Shown here: positions 1 through 5,396 of the stretch, one piece after another
Position numbering within the stretch: position 1 is the stretch's first letter
Layout of the letters: every line of letters begins with the position of its first letter
NCBI GenBank assembly: GCA_023459535.1
Contig: JAEWTK010000045.1
Span: 1 to 5,396, forward strand
Origin: Pseudomonadota bacterium
GTDB lineage: Bacteria; Pseudomonadota; Gammaproteobacteria; Burkholderiales; Methylophilaceae
Length of the DNA: 5,396 nt
Direction of reading: 5' to 3'
Translations under genes and position numbers: made by a program
The notes under the pieces: generated by a model
Told to the model about the DNA's origin: nothing
Databases searched by the model: none
The model's input: the letters and a program-made list of their open reading frames with translations, nothing else

Positions 1-819
1 TTCCATACCTTCTTCATCCTGATCGGCGTCGTGTTCTTCCTGCCGTTCACAGCCGGTTTTGCCCGCGTCGTCGAACGCATGTTGCCGGAGGTGGAAGATG
101 GCCTGGTGCAACGGCTGGACGACAGTCTGCTCAACATCCCGGCGGTCGCGCTCGAAGCCTCGCAGCGCACCATAGAACAACTGGCCGGTGTCCTGCTCAA
201 GATTTATGGGGATATTCTGGCCATGGCGCAATCGGTCAGAACCGATAACGAACTGAAACAGGCGGAACAGGCGCTGGACAATACTTTTGATTTTGTCACG
301 CGCATCCAGCTGCCGCCTGAAGAGGATCTGCAGGCCGAGCAACGTATCGCCCAACTGCATGCCATCGACCATTTGCTGCGTTTGCGTCACCGCTTGAGCG
401 ATATCGCCAGGGCCAATATCGACTTCGCCAATCCGGTCTATCAGTCGGCCCAGCAGAGCAGCCGCAGCATGATCCACCTGGTGCAAAGAGGGCTGGCCGA
501 GAAAACGCTGACGCCCTATCTGGAGGAGATCGACCATGAAGCCGACCAGCTGGCGGTTTACGTGCATCAGGCGCGGCACGAGATCCTGCAGAAGGTCATG
601 CCCAGCAGCAAGGCGCTGAGCACGCTGCACACCACCGACGTTTTCCGCTGGATGGAGCGCACCGGCCACCACATCTGCCGTATCTGTTTTTATCTGGCGC
701 AAGGCCGGCCGGCGAACGGAAATGGGGTAAAATCCGTGTCCGAACCCGAGAGCGACATGGCGGCGGACGAAAACAACGGCAGCACCTTTGCCGAGGATAT
801 CCGCGTCAACGGGCAATAG
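1..819 (+). CDS. Na+/phosphate cotransporter family protein, C-terminal part (5' truncated by window edge)
   Basis: The frame is open from base 1, so the gene starts upstream; the GTG at base 31 lies inside the last membrane segment and is not a real start. The visible 272 residues open with a hydrophobic helix (FHTFFILIGVVFFLPF) followed by FARVVERMLPE, typical of the final transmembrane segment of Na+/Pi cotransporter (PF02690, NptA-like) proteins. The remaining roughly 230 residues are soluble and highly helical, rich in Glu, Gln, Ala and Leu with repeated amphipathic stretches, as expected for the PhoU-like cytoplasmic domain these bacterial transporters carry. The last ~40 residues are acidic and low in complexity and look disordered. 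The family imports inorganic phosphate with sodium across the inner membrane; substrate here is inferred from family only. The gene ends at TAG 817-819, 53 bases before the HPP gene on the same strand with no terminator between, so the two may be cotranscribed. Confidence 0.85.
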   Translation, partial: FHTFFILIGVVFFLPFTAGFARVVERMLPEVEDGLVQRLDDSLLNIPAVALEASQRTIEQLAGVLLKIYGDILAMAQSVRTDNELKQAEQALDNTFDFVTRIQLPPEEDLQAEQRIAQLHAIDHLLRLRHRLSDIARANIDFANPVYQSAQQSSRSMIHLVQRGLAEKTLTPYLEEIDHEADQLAVYVHQARHEILQKVMPSSKALSTLHTTDVFRWMERTGHHICRICFYLAQGRPANGNGVKSVSEPESDMAADENNGSTFAEDIRVNGQ

Positions 820-872
820 CTCTCCCCAGCGGTGGAAAAGCGCCGCATCCTCAATCAGTACATCATCCGGAC

Positions 873-1595
873 ATGAATATTCTGAAATTGTTGCAGGCGT
901 CTGCGCAGCATTACCAGCAGACGCAAACCCCCTTGCGCGAGAAACTCCATTCCTCGCTTGCCGCTTTTTGCGGCATTCTCTTGCTGGTGCTGGCCGAGAG
1001 CCTGCTGGCCAGCGAATTCACCTTGTCGTTGCCCGTGCTTGCCTCCATGGGTGCCTCGGCTTTTCTGTTGTTTGTTGTGCCACACAGCCCGATGGCGCAG
1101 CCGTGGCCCATGTTTGGCGGCCATCTCCTGGCTTCCGTCATCGGCGTCCTCTGCGCGCAAACCATCGTGCAGCCGGCGCTGGCGGTGGCGGCCGCTGTCG
1201 GCCTCGCCATCTTCTGCATGTACTTCCTGCGCTGCCTGCATCCGCCCAGCGCTGCCACCGCCATGATCGCCGTTCTCGGCGGGCCACAGGTGCACGCGCT
1301 GGGCTGGAGCTTCTGCTATGAAGTGGTCGCCATCAACGCCGGCATCCTGTTGCTGCTCGCCTTCATCATCAACAACCTGGTGCCGGGCCGGCGCTATCCG
1401 CTGCGCCACAGCCACCACCCGCACCACGCCCAGTTCGTGCAGCAATCGCATCCCGCTGCGCTGGAGCTGGACGAGGCCGATTTCGAGGCGGCGCTGGCGC
1501 GCATGGACGGCGTCATCGACGTCACGCCGGAAGACCTGGTAGATATCTATGAATTCGCCGTGGAGAACGCCGAGGCGCGGCGCAAGCCGGCCTGA
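873..1595 (+). CDS. HPP family integral membrane protein
   Basis: A complete 240-residue membrane protein. The family signature is visible as CLHPPSAATA at residues 121-130 (His123-Pro124-Pro125), with the other conserved blocks SPMAQPW (72-78) followed by GGHL, and NNLVPGRRYP (167-176). Hydrophobic helices lie at about 28-46, 50-69, 83-100, 102-119 and 148-170, matching the four- to five-helix HPP fold (PF04982). Plant and cyanobacterial members have been linked to nitrite transport, but the substrate of this one is unknown. The cytosolic tail (177-240) has a His-rich stretch (HSHHPHH, 179-185) and an acidic helical end; the CBS domains found in many longer bacterial relatives are absent, so it is a short form. 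ATG 873 is the first start codon available in this frame after the upstream gene, but no good Shine-Dalgarno precedes it. It may be translated from the upstream phosphate-transporter transcript. Transcription probably stops at the hairpin at 1605-1628. Confidence 0.9.
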   Translation: MNILKLLQASAQHYQQTQTPLREKLHSSLAAFCGILLLVLAESLLASEFTLSLPVLASMGASAFLLFVVPHSPMAQPWPMFGGHLLASVIGVLCAQTIVQPALAVAAAVGLAIFCMYFLRCLHPPSAATAMIAVLGGPQVHALGWSFCYEVVAINAGILLLLAFIINNLVPGRRYPLRHSHHPHHAQFVQQSHPAALELDEADFEAALARMDGVIDVTPEDLVDIYEFAVENAEARRKPA

Positions 1596-1604
1596 TGCAA
1601 AAAG

Positions 1605-1628
1605 AAAACGGGGCCAAAGCCCCGTTTT
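1605..1628. terminator. Bidirectional intrinsic terminator between convergent genes
   Basis: A perfect 10-bp stem, AAAACGGGGC (1605-1614) with GCCCCGTTTT (1619-1628), closes a 4-base loop (CAAA). A T-run follows on the + strand (to base 1630), and the A-rich stretch from about 1599 gives a T-run on the - strand. It begins 10 bases after the HPP stop codon and sits 31 bases beyond the cyclophilin stop codon, so it can end transcription from both convergent genes. Confidence 0.9.
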
Positions 1629-1658
1629 TTGTGGATGAGAGTTGTTGCAGACTAAGTT

Positions 1659-2204
1659 TTATTTCAGCTCGATCGACTCGATCACCACCGGCTGCGTCGG
1701 CACGTCGCCCGGCCACACAGGCGCGCGCGAGATCTTCTCCACCAGCTCCATGCCACTCGTCACCTTGCCGAACACGGCATAACCCCAGCCCTTTTCATCC
1801 TTGGATTTGTGGTCCAGAAACGCGTTGTCCGCCACGTTGATGAAAAACTGCGCACTGGCCGAGTGCGGGTCGGCGGTTCGCGCCATGGCAATGGTGCCGA
1901 TCAGGTTCTTCAGGCCGTTGTCCGCCTCGTTCTGGATCGAAGGCCCGGTCGGCTTTTCCTTCATGTCAGCCGTCATGCCGCCGCCCTGAATCATGAAACG
2001 GCGGATGGTGCGGTGGAAGATGGTTCCGTTGTAATGCCCGCTCTTCACATAACCGAGAAAATTCTCCACCGTCTTCGGCGCCTTGGCGCTATCCAGTTCG
2101 ACCACGATAGGCCCGAGGCTGGTGTTGATCTGCACCGTGGGTTCGGCGTGGGCGGCGAAAGAGAGCAGGAGTGCGAATAAAGCACTGGTCAATCTGAAAG
2201 CCAT
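1659..2204 (-). CDS. ppiA: Periplasmic peptidyl-prolyl cis-trans isomerase, cyclophilin type (PpiA-like)
   Basis: The 181-residue product begins with a classic Sec signal peptide: Arg at position 4, a hydrophobic core, and a likely cleavage site AHA|EP after residue 20. The mature domain spans about 23-179 and is a single cyclophilin fold catalysing cis-trans isomerisation of X-Pro bonds, here in the periplasm. Catalytic and binding residues are visible: FHR at 63-65 (Arg65 equals Arg55 of human CypA), F-M-x-Q-GGG at 70-76, NEADNGL at 92-98, GTIAMART at 103-110 and [12 protein letters not shown] at 119-130. The residue matching CypA Trp121 is Phe129, as in E. coli PpiA, which implies weak cyclosporin binding. 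A short charged insert (KSKDEKG, 133-139) precedes the YAVFGKV strand. Start choice is supported by AAGGA (complement of bases 2211-2215) seven bases upstream of the ATG. The gene is monocistronic here: convergent with the HPP gene and divergent from the next. The symbol is by similarity to E. coli PpiA; close cytoplasmic PpiB proteins lack the signal peptide. Confidence 0.92.
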   Translation of the reverse strand: MAFRLTSALFALLLSFAAHAEPTVQINTSLGPIVVELDSAKAPKTVENFLGYVKSGHYNGTIFHRTIRRFMIQGGGMTADMKEKPTGPSIQNEADNGLKNLIGTIAMARTADPHSASAQFFINVADNAFLDHKSKDEKGWGYAVFGKVTSGMELVEKISRAPVWPGDVPTQPVVIESIELK

Positions 2205-2245
2205 GAGAATTCCTTGTAATTGGGTTGAATATCCACAGATGATAC

Positions 2246-2274
2246 TTGTAAAACTTTGATTGGGTTTTTATCGT
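2246..2274 (+). promoter_or_regulatory. Candidate sigma-70 type promoter for the DUF3883 gene
   Basis: TTGTAA at 2246-2251 and TATCGT at 2269-2274 are separated by exactly 17 bases, each matching the consensus at four of six positions. A better lone -10 match, TAGAAT at 2286-2291, lies downstream but has no correctly spaced -35. Either would give a short AT-rich leader of roughly 40-60 bases before the start codon. In an AT-rich gap such matches arise by chance, so this is tentative. Confidence 0.3.
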
Positions 2275-2331
2275 ACTGTTCAGAATAGAATGTTCATAAG
2301 AAAATCGCGTTGAATATTTAAAAAACCTATT

Positions 2332-2336
2332 AAGGG
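2332..2336 (+). promoter_or_regulatory. Ribosome binding site deciding between two adjacent ATG codons
   Basis: AAGGG at 2332-2336 lies only three bases before ATG 2340 but six bases before ATG 2343. The second ATG is the better spaced, so the protein may begin MSWSRLE rather than MMSWSRLE; the difference is one residue. Confidence 0.55.
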
Positions 2337-2339
2337 CAG

Positions 2340-3173
2340 ATGATGAGTTGGAGCCGACTTGAAGTAGAAGCAACTGTTTCGGATTACTTCCATATGCTGG
2401 TTCAGGAACTGGCCGGTCAGTCCTACAATAAGACTGCTCACAGAAATGCCTTGCTGCTAAAGCTTGATAATCGAAGCGCAGGTGCAGTTGAACGCAAGCA
2501 TCAGAACATCAGCGCCATTCTCATCGAATTAGGATGCCCATATATTTCTGGTTATAAGCCATTGAGCAATTACCAAGCCTTGTTGCGCGAAGTGGTTGAG
2601 CAACATCTAGTTCAAGATCAGAGGTTTGACCAAGCGGCACTGACAGCTTTAGCCTTGCCGGCAATTGCGCTAATTCCAATTGAATATTCAGATTTGGTTG
2701 TCGATGCCCCAAAACCGGCAAATCAGGTACGCGAGGTACCTGTGCGCGACTATGTTCCACAACGTAGAGATTATCTCGAGCGTGAAGCCAGAAACGCGTC
2801 GCTTGGATTAGCCGGAGAAGAGTTTGTTTTGCAATACGAACATTATCGGTTGTATCAGTTAGGTAAGCGCGAACTGGCTGACAAGGTAGAACACGTATCG
2901 AAAACAAAAGGAGATGGATTAGGTTTTGATGTCCTGTCGTTCGAGCCGACAGGTAAGGAACGGTTTATTGAAGTTAAAACAACCGCTTTTGGAAAACAAA
3001 CACCTTTTTTCATCAGCCGAAACGAAGTGCGTTTTGCCGAAGAACATGAAGCAGATTACCAGCTTTATCGATTATTCAATTTTAGGCAGGCGCCAAAGAT
3101 GTTTCAGATGGCGGGGCGGGTACAAAAGCATTGCCAGTTGAGTCCAGTGACTTTTGTCTGCGAGTTTGAATGA
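2340..3173 (+). CDS. DUF3883 (NOV_C-type) domain protein, putative PD-(D/E)xK nuclease
   Basis: A complete protein of 277 residues (276 if ATG 2343 is used). The C-terminal domain (about 150-277) matches the DUF3883 family: GLAGEEFV (156-163), GDGLGFDVLSFE (191-202), RFIEVKTT (208-215), then PFFISRNEVRFAEEH (222-236) and YQLYRLFNF (240-248). Glu160/161, Asp197 and Glu211-x-Lys213 form an intact PD-(D/E)xK-like set, so nuclease activity is plausible. The N-terminal domain (about 1-90) contains ERKHQNISAILIELG (51-65) and PYISGYKPLSNYQ (67-79); from memory this type of segment recurs in front of HNH or DUF3883 nuclease domains in bacterial restriction-like proteins, which I could not check. A linker with Pro and charged residues (120-150) joins them. 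No signal peptide or membrane segment is seen, so it is cytoplasmic. No helicase, ATPase or methylase partner lies within the window. Base composition is much lower in G+C (25/60 in 2641-2700, 24/60 in 2881-2940) than in the left genes, suggesting acquisition by transfer. Its biological role is not known. Confidence 0.85.
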   Translation: MMSWSRLEVEATVSDYFHMLVQELAGQSYNKTAHRNALLLKLDNRSAGAVERKHQNISAILIELGCPYISGYKPLSNYQALLREVVEQHLVQDQRFDQAALTALALPAIALIPIEYSDLVVDAPKPANQVREVPVRDYVPQRRDYLEREARNASLGLAGEEFVLQYEHYRLYQLGKRELADKVEHVSKTKGDGLGFDVLSFEPTGKERFIEVKTTAFGKQTPFFISRNEVRFAEEHEADYQLYRLFNFRQAPKMFQMAGRVQKHCQLSPVTFVCEFE

Positions 3174-3180
3174 AATGGTA

Positions 3181-3229
3181 ATAAATGGGCTAGATAAATG
3201 AAGTCTGAGCTGGGCTAACCCCATTTATC
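3181..3229. repeat. Overlapping inverted repeats in the spacer after the DUF3883 gene
   Basis: ATAAATGGG (3181-3189) is the exact reverse complement of CCCATTTAT (3220-3228). A second arm, GATAAATG (3193-3200), pairs exactly with CATTTATC (3222-3229). The right arm can therefore pair with either of two left arms, and ATAAATG is also directly repeated (3181-3187, 3194-3200). There is no T-run after it, so it is not a standard intrinsic terminator. It could be an operator, a weak terminator, or chance. Confidence 0.4.
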
Positions 3230-3327
3230 GACGGACTACTCGTCAGCCATTACAGTTGAGGGCCTGTGTTGAGGTGACTGGCATGTATCACCCTACTCGG
3301 CCATTCCTTAGATAAAATAATTAAAGC
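3230..3327 (+). other. Spacer upstream of the CoiA-like gene, no clear promoter
   Basis: GTTGAGG occurs twice, 13 bases apart (3255-3261 and 3268-3274), and CTACTCG twice (3236-3242 and 3293-3299). TAAAAT at 3313-3318 could be a -10 box, but no -35 box lies at the right distance. No small gene, tRNA or hairpin terminator is visible. Confidence 0.35.
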
Positions 3328-5396
3328 ATGTCAGCTAATAATGAAAATACGGGAGCGGTGCCTTGGACTGTTGTAGGGCCTGATGCCGGTGAAACAGTCG
3401 CCCTATCTGATTTGGTCATGGCCTGGGCCAGGGATAGCGATACAGGGGAGCCGCGCTATATCTTCGAGCTCGGCGCGGCTAAGCGTGGAGCTCGCAGTGG
3501 TTGCGAGTGCTACGGCTGCGGGTTATCCCTGATAGCGGTTAACGCCGGCAAGTCTGTGTGGCGCAAGCGCCCGCATTTCCGCCATCCAGACGGCGCCCAG
3601 AAGGACGCCTGCCTTATCCTTTCCGCACGGGCAGCTGCCCTGGAGACGTTGCGAAAACATGGAGTTCTGACCCTCCCTGCCCGACGCATGGGGGCCAAGA
3701 TCACTGGCCTCAGCGGCAAGCCATACAGCGCTTGGGTCTCGTTGCCGCCAGAGCCAGTACGCATATCAAACTTCCGAGCTACCGACCAGGTCAGTGCCAT
3801 TCTCACCTTGGAGGACGGCAGACAACTGAAAGTCAGCCTGACAGGCAAGATCGATGGGGAGCAATCAGGGAGTATGCCAACTATCGTATTAACGGTAGAT
3901 GACCCAACCATCGCAGCAATGTCTCCTGCTGACCTCAAGGCCAGATTACATCTTCTCGTGGAGCAAGCCAGTTGGTGCGGCCACTGGAACGACCCGGACC
4001 TTAGAGCTCAAGCAATGCTGCAGGCTCAGAACGATGCCGAACAATCCCTAGATTGGCTGGAGAATCTGGAGCCATCCGGCGTCACGGTACCGGGCACCCG
4101 GGAGTCGTTGCTTCACTCGTTTGCTAAAGAGGTGCTGGCGCAAGCTGGCCGTATTCGTCTTCCTGAGTTAACAGCCCGTGCAGAAGTTAAGCTCCCCAAC
4201 GGCAATGTTGAGACTCGAACCAGCATTACGCCAGGGGGTGAAGTGAAGCTGGGAGCTGTGGTGCTGGAAAAACGGCTCGGCAATATTCGCCCTGACGTGG
4301 TGGCTGAAGTTATTCCCAGCGAGTTCCCCTCAGAAGTAAATAACCCACTCGTGCAAGGTCCGTTATTGATTGAGGTGACTGTAACAAACGGCATCGATGC
4401 TGAACGGGAAGAGCGTATTCGCAGCCGTGGCTTTCCCGCCCTGGAAGTAGACTTATCAAGACTTGGGGGTACCCTTACCAAAGAAGATTTTATCCGACTC
4501 TTGGTTGAGGAAGAGGCTGGGAAACGTTGGGTGCACCATCCCTGGTTGGTGAGAGAAAACGCCAGATTTGAGGTAGAACTTGCCTCGCTTCGGGAGGCAT
4601 TAAATACGCCGCTCGATGTGCTGGGACGGCAGTACTTAGAAGCTGTCATGAGTCATAGTCAGGCCCAAGCCGCAAATGAATCTACATCGGTTTTGAACGA
4701 GACACAGGGCGAAGTGGAGCGATGCGCAGATTTACTCGCGGCACTGGACTACCCAGAAGCTAAGGATTTGCTGCTATGGCACCACCGAGGAAGCATACTG
4801 AGCAGGCTGTTAAGTATCCGGCACGATAAGGTTATCGGCTATAGACTGAACACAACTTGGCAGGTGCTGAACGCCATCCTTTGCGAAGGTGAGCCTTACA
4901 CTATGTGGCAACCCCTGTACCTGGCCGCGCTCAGAACTTACCGGCCAGCGCTTTCAGAGAAGTATTTACAGCGGATAGAAGCATGGCGGCAGCAGGTAAA
5001 GCAGAGTCTTGAAGCGGGGGAAAATAAATACCGAAACGATGGTCGTTACAACGAGCTTTTATCTCTACTATTTCCTGAGATGGCAAAGCTGTTACGTAAC
5101 CCGCTGCCTCAGGGCGATTCAGCAGCAAAGATAATCGGTGTCGAGCCTACTAGGAGTGGCTCACACCATCCCGGGATTAATAGATTCCACCTGACTCAAG
5201 ACCGAATTTGGCGCGCAGGGATTCCAACTAAGGAGGACATCGCTGCCGCAGCCCAATCCTTATCGATCAAAGTAGGTGTTTCTGAGCACCGGATTATTGA
5301 GTTGACGGCCAAAATCATAAGCCGAGGAGACCTTGGAGCACTGACACCAGAAGTCTTGGCTAAGCAGTGGGCAGACGAACTGGGATTAGAGGAAAC
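3328..5396 (+). CDS. Large CoiA-like protein with Cys/His cluster and PD-(D/E)xK-like nuclease core (3' end beyond window)
   Basis: The frame from ATG 3328 has no stop through the right edge: 689 codons plus two bases, with codon-like composition throughout. An in-frame TAA at 3322-3324 fixes the start at or after 3328; the ribosome binding site is weak. The N-terminus holds EPRYIFELG followed by a metal-cluster-like set, Cys59-x-Cys61-x2-Cys64 and His83-x2-His86 (RPHFRHPDG) with Cys95, then a helix rich in Ala and Leu, as in the N-terminal domain of competence protein CoiA relatives. A middle region (about 110-280) is unassigned. At about 281-380 a nuclease-like core appears: IRPDVV (Asp323), LLIEVTVTN (346-354, Glu349) and ALEVDLS (371-377). 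This is the CoiA-type arrangement, but Thr351 stands where classical PD-(D/E)xK enzymes have Lys. Residues 400-689 are mostly helical, with a WHH at 484-486 and a short helix-turn-helix-like end (about 634-665); I recognise no family there. No membrane segment or signal peptide is seen. It lies 154 bases after the DUF3883 gene on the same strand. A defence or DNA-processing role is inference; true competence function is less likely. Confidence 0.8.
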   Translation, partial: MSANNENTGAVPWTVVGPDAGETVALSDLVMAWARDSDTGEPRYIFELGAAKRGARSGCECYGCGLSLIAVNAGKSVWRKRPHFRHPDGAQKDACLILSARAAALETLRKHGVLTLPARRMGAKITGLSGKPYSAWVSLPPEPVRISNFRATDQVSAILTLEDGRQLKVSLTGKIDGEQSGSMPTIVLTVDDPTIAAMSPADLKARLHLLVEQASWCGHWNDPDLRAQAMLQAQNDAEQSLDWLENLEPSGVTVPGTRESLLHSFAKEVLAQAGRIRLPELTARAEVKLPNGNVETRTSITPGGEVKLGAVVLEKRLGNIRPDVVAEVIPSEFPSEVNNPLVQGPLLIEVTVTNGIDAEREERIRSRGFPALEVDLSRLGGTLTKEDFIRLLVEEEAGKRWVHHPWLVRENARFEVELASLREALNTPLDVLGRQYLEAVMSHSQAQAANESTSVLNETQGEVERCADLLAALDYPEAKDLLLWHHRGSILSRLLSIRHDKVIGYRLNTTWQVLNAILCEGEPYTMWQPLYLAALRTYRPALSEKYLQRIEAWRQQVKQSLEAGENKYRNDGRYNELLSLLFPEMAKLLRNPLPQGDSAAKIIGVEPTRSGSHHPGINRFHLTQDRIWRAGIPTKEDIAAAAQSLSIKVGVSEHRIIELTAKIISRGDLGALTPEVLAKQWADELGLEE

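Larger units (their letters stand above)
2205..2339. promoter_or_regulatory. AT-rich divergent intergenic region
   Basis: This 135-base gap separates the divergent cyclophilin and DUF3883 genes and must hold the promoters of both unless transcription enters from elsewhere. It is clearly richer in A and T than the cyclophilin gene. On the - strand I see the cyclophilin ribosome binding site but no convincing pair of -35 and -10 boxes. On the + strand there is one candidate promoter, given separately. No hairpin terminator is visible. Confidence 0.6.

Noticed and set aside
31..819. GTG at base 31 as the start of the first gene
   Set aside because: The frame is open upstream to base 1 and encodes conserved membrane-segment residues, so the gene begins before the window.
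788..1451. Open frames on both strands overlapping the HPP gene (788-1321 +, 958-1266 +, 855-1451 -, 911-1264 -)
   Set aside because: They are rich in Ala, Arg and Pro or Cys with no family features, as expected of alternative frames in GC-rich DNA. The HPP frame carries clear conserved motifs.
1801..2180. Plus-strand open frames opposite the cyclophilin gene
   Set aside because: The minus-strand cyclophilin is unmistakable, with signal peptide, catalytic motifs and ribosome binding site. The opposite frames show nothing recognisable.
2089..2373. Minus-strand frame covering the divergent gap and the cyclophilin start
   Set aside because: It overlaps two real genes, reads the cyclophilin N-terminus in the wrong frame, and its first part comes from AT-rich non-coding sequence.
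2521..2907. Minus-strand open frame inside the DUF3883 gene
   Set aside because: It lies wholly within a well-supported gene and shows no domain or start signal.
3198..3218. Six-codon open frame (ATG AAG ... TAA) as a leader peptide
   Set aside because: No ribosome binding site, no run of regulatory codons, and a length easily expected by chance.
3181..3228. Intrinsic terminator for the DUF3883 gene
   Set aside because: The 9-bp arms are separated by 30 bases and are not followed by a T-run, so a standard terminator call is not justified.
3174..3327. CRISPR array, tRNA or iteron-type origin
   Set aside because: Repeats are only 7-9 bases and occur two or three times without regular spacing, and no cloverleaf is visible.
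3510..4649. Minus-strand open frames (3510-3938, 4113-4649) and plus frame 3558-3902 in the right part
   Set aside because: All are antisense to, or out of frame with, the long plus-strand gene from 3328. Their products are rich in Ser, Arg and Pro without motifs, while the long frame has an ordered Cys/His cluster and a nuclease core.

Overview
The window looks like the edge of a proteobacterial chromosome, most likely a betaproteobacterium. The left part is GC-rich (40 of 60 G+C in bases 1201-1260, counted by hand) and carries ordinary housekeeping or transport genes. The right part has a different base composition and carries two nuclease-like genes typical of accessory DNA. The taxonomic guess rests on GC content and protein flavour only.

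Bases 1-1595 (+ strand): the C-terminal 272 residues of a Na+/phosphate cotransporter-family protein (last membrane segment plus a PhoU-like helical domain), cut by the left edge. After a 53-base gap comes a complete four- to five-helix HPP-family membrane protein with a cytosolic tail but no CBS domains. A strong hairpin with T-runs on both sides (1605-1628) ends this unit and also serves the convergent gene that follows. Bases 1659-2204 (- strand) encode a periplasmic cyclophilin-type peptidyl-prolyl isomerase resembling E. coli PpiA, with signal peptide and nearly all catalytic residues.

Bases 2205-2339 are an AT-rich divergent intergenic region. To its right, base composition drops sharply (about 40-42% G+C in two hand-counted 60-base blocks). 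The first gene there (2340-3173, +) is a standalone DUF3883 protein: a conserved N-terminal domain of about 90 residues, a linker, and a C-terminal PD-(D/E)xK-type nuclease fold with an intact D...ExK signature. Next is a 154-base spacer with short inverted and direct repeats.

The last gene (3328 to beyond 5396, +) is the largest in the window: 689 codons stay open to the right edge. It has an N-terminal Cys/His cluster of CoiA-like type, then a nuclease-like core (RPD...IEVTVTN...LEVDLS), then a long helical region of unknown function. Its base composition is intermediate (about 53-57% G+C in two blocks).

The left genes are unrelated core functions. The two right genes are on the same strand, each has its own nuclease-like domain, and neither has a recognised partner inside the window. 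They are best read as part of an accessory, possibly defence-related, island that continues rightward. That functional reading is inference.
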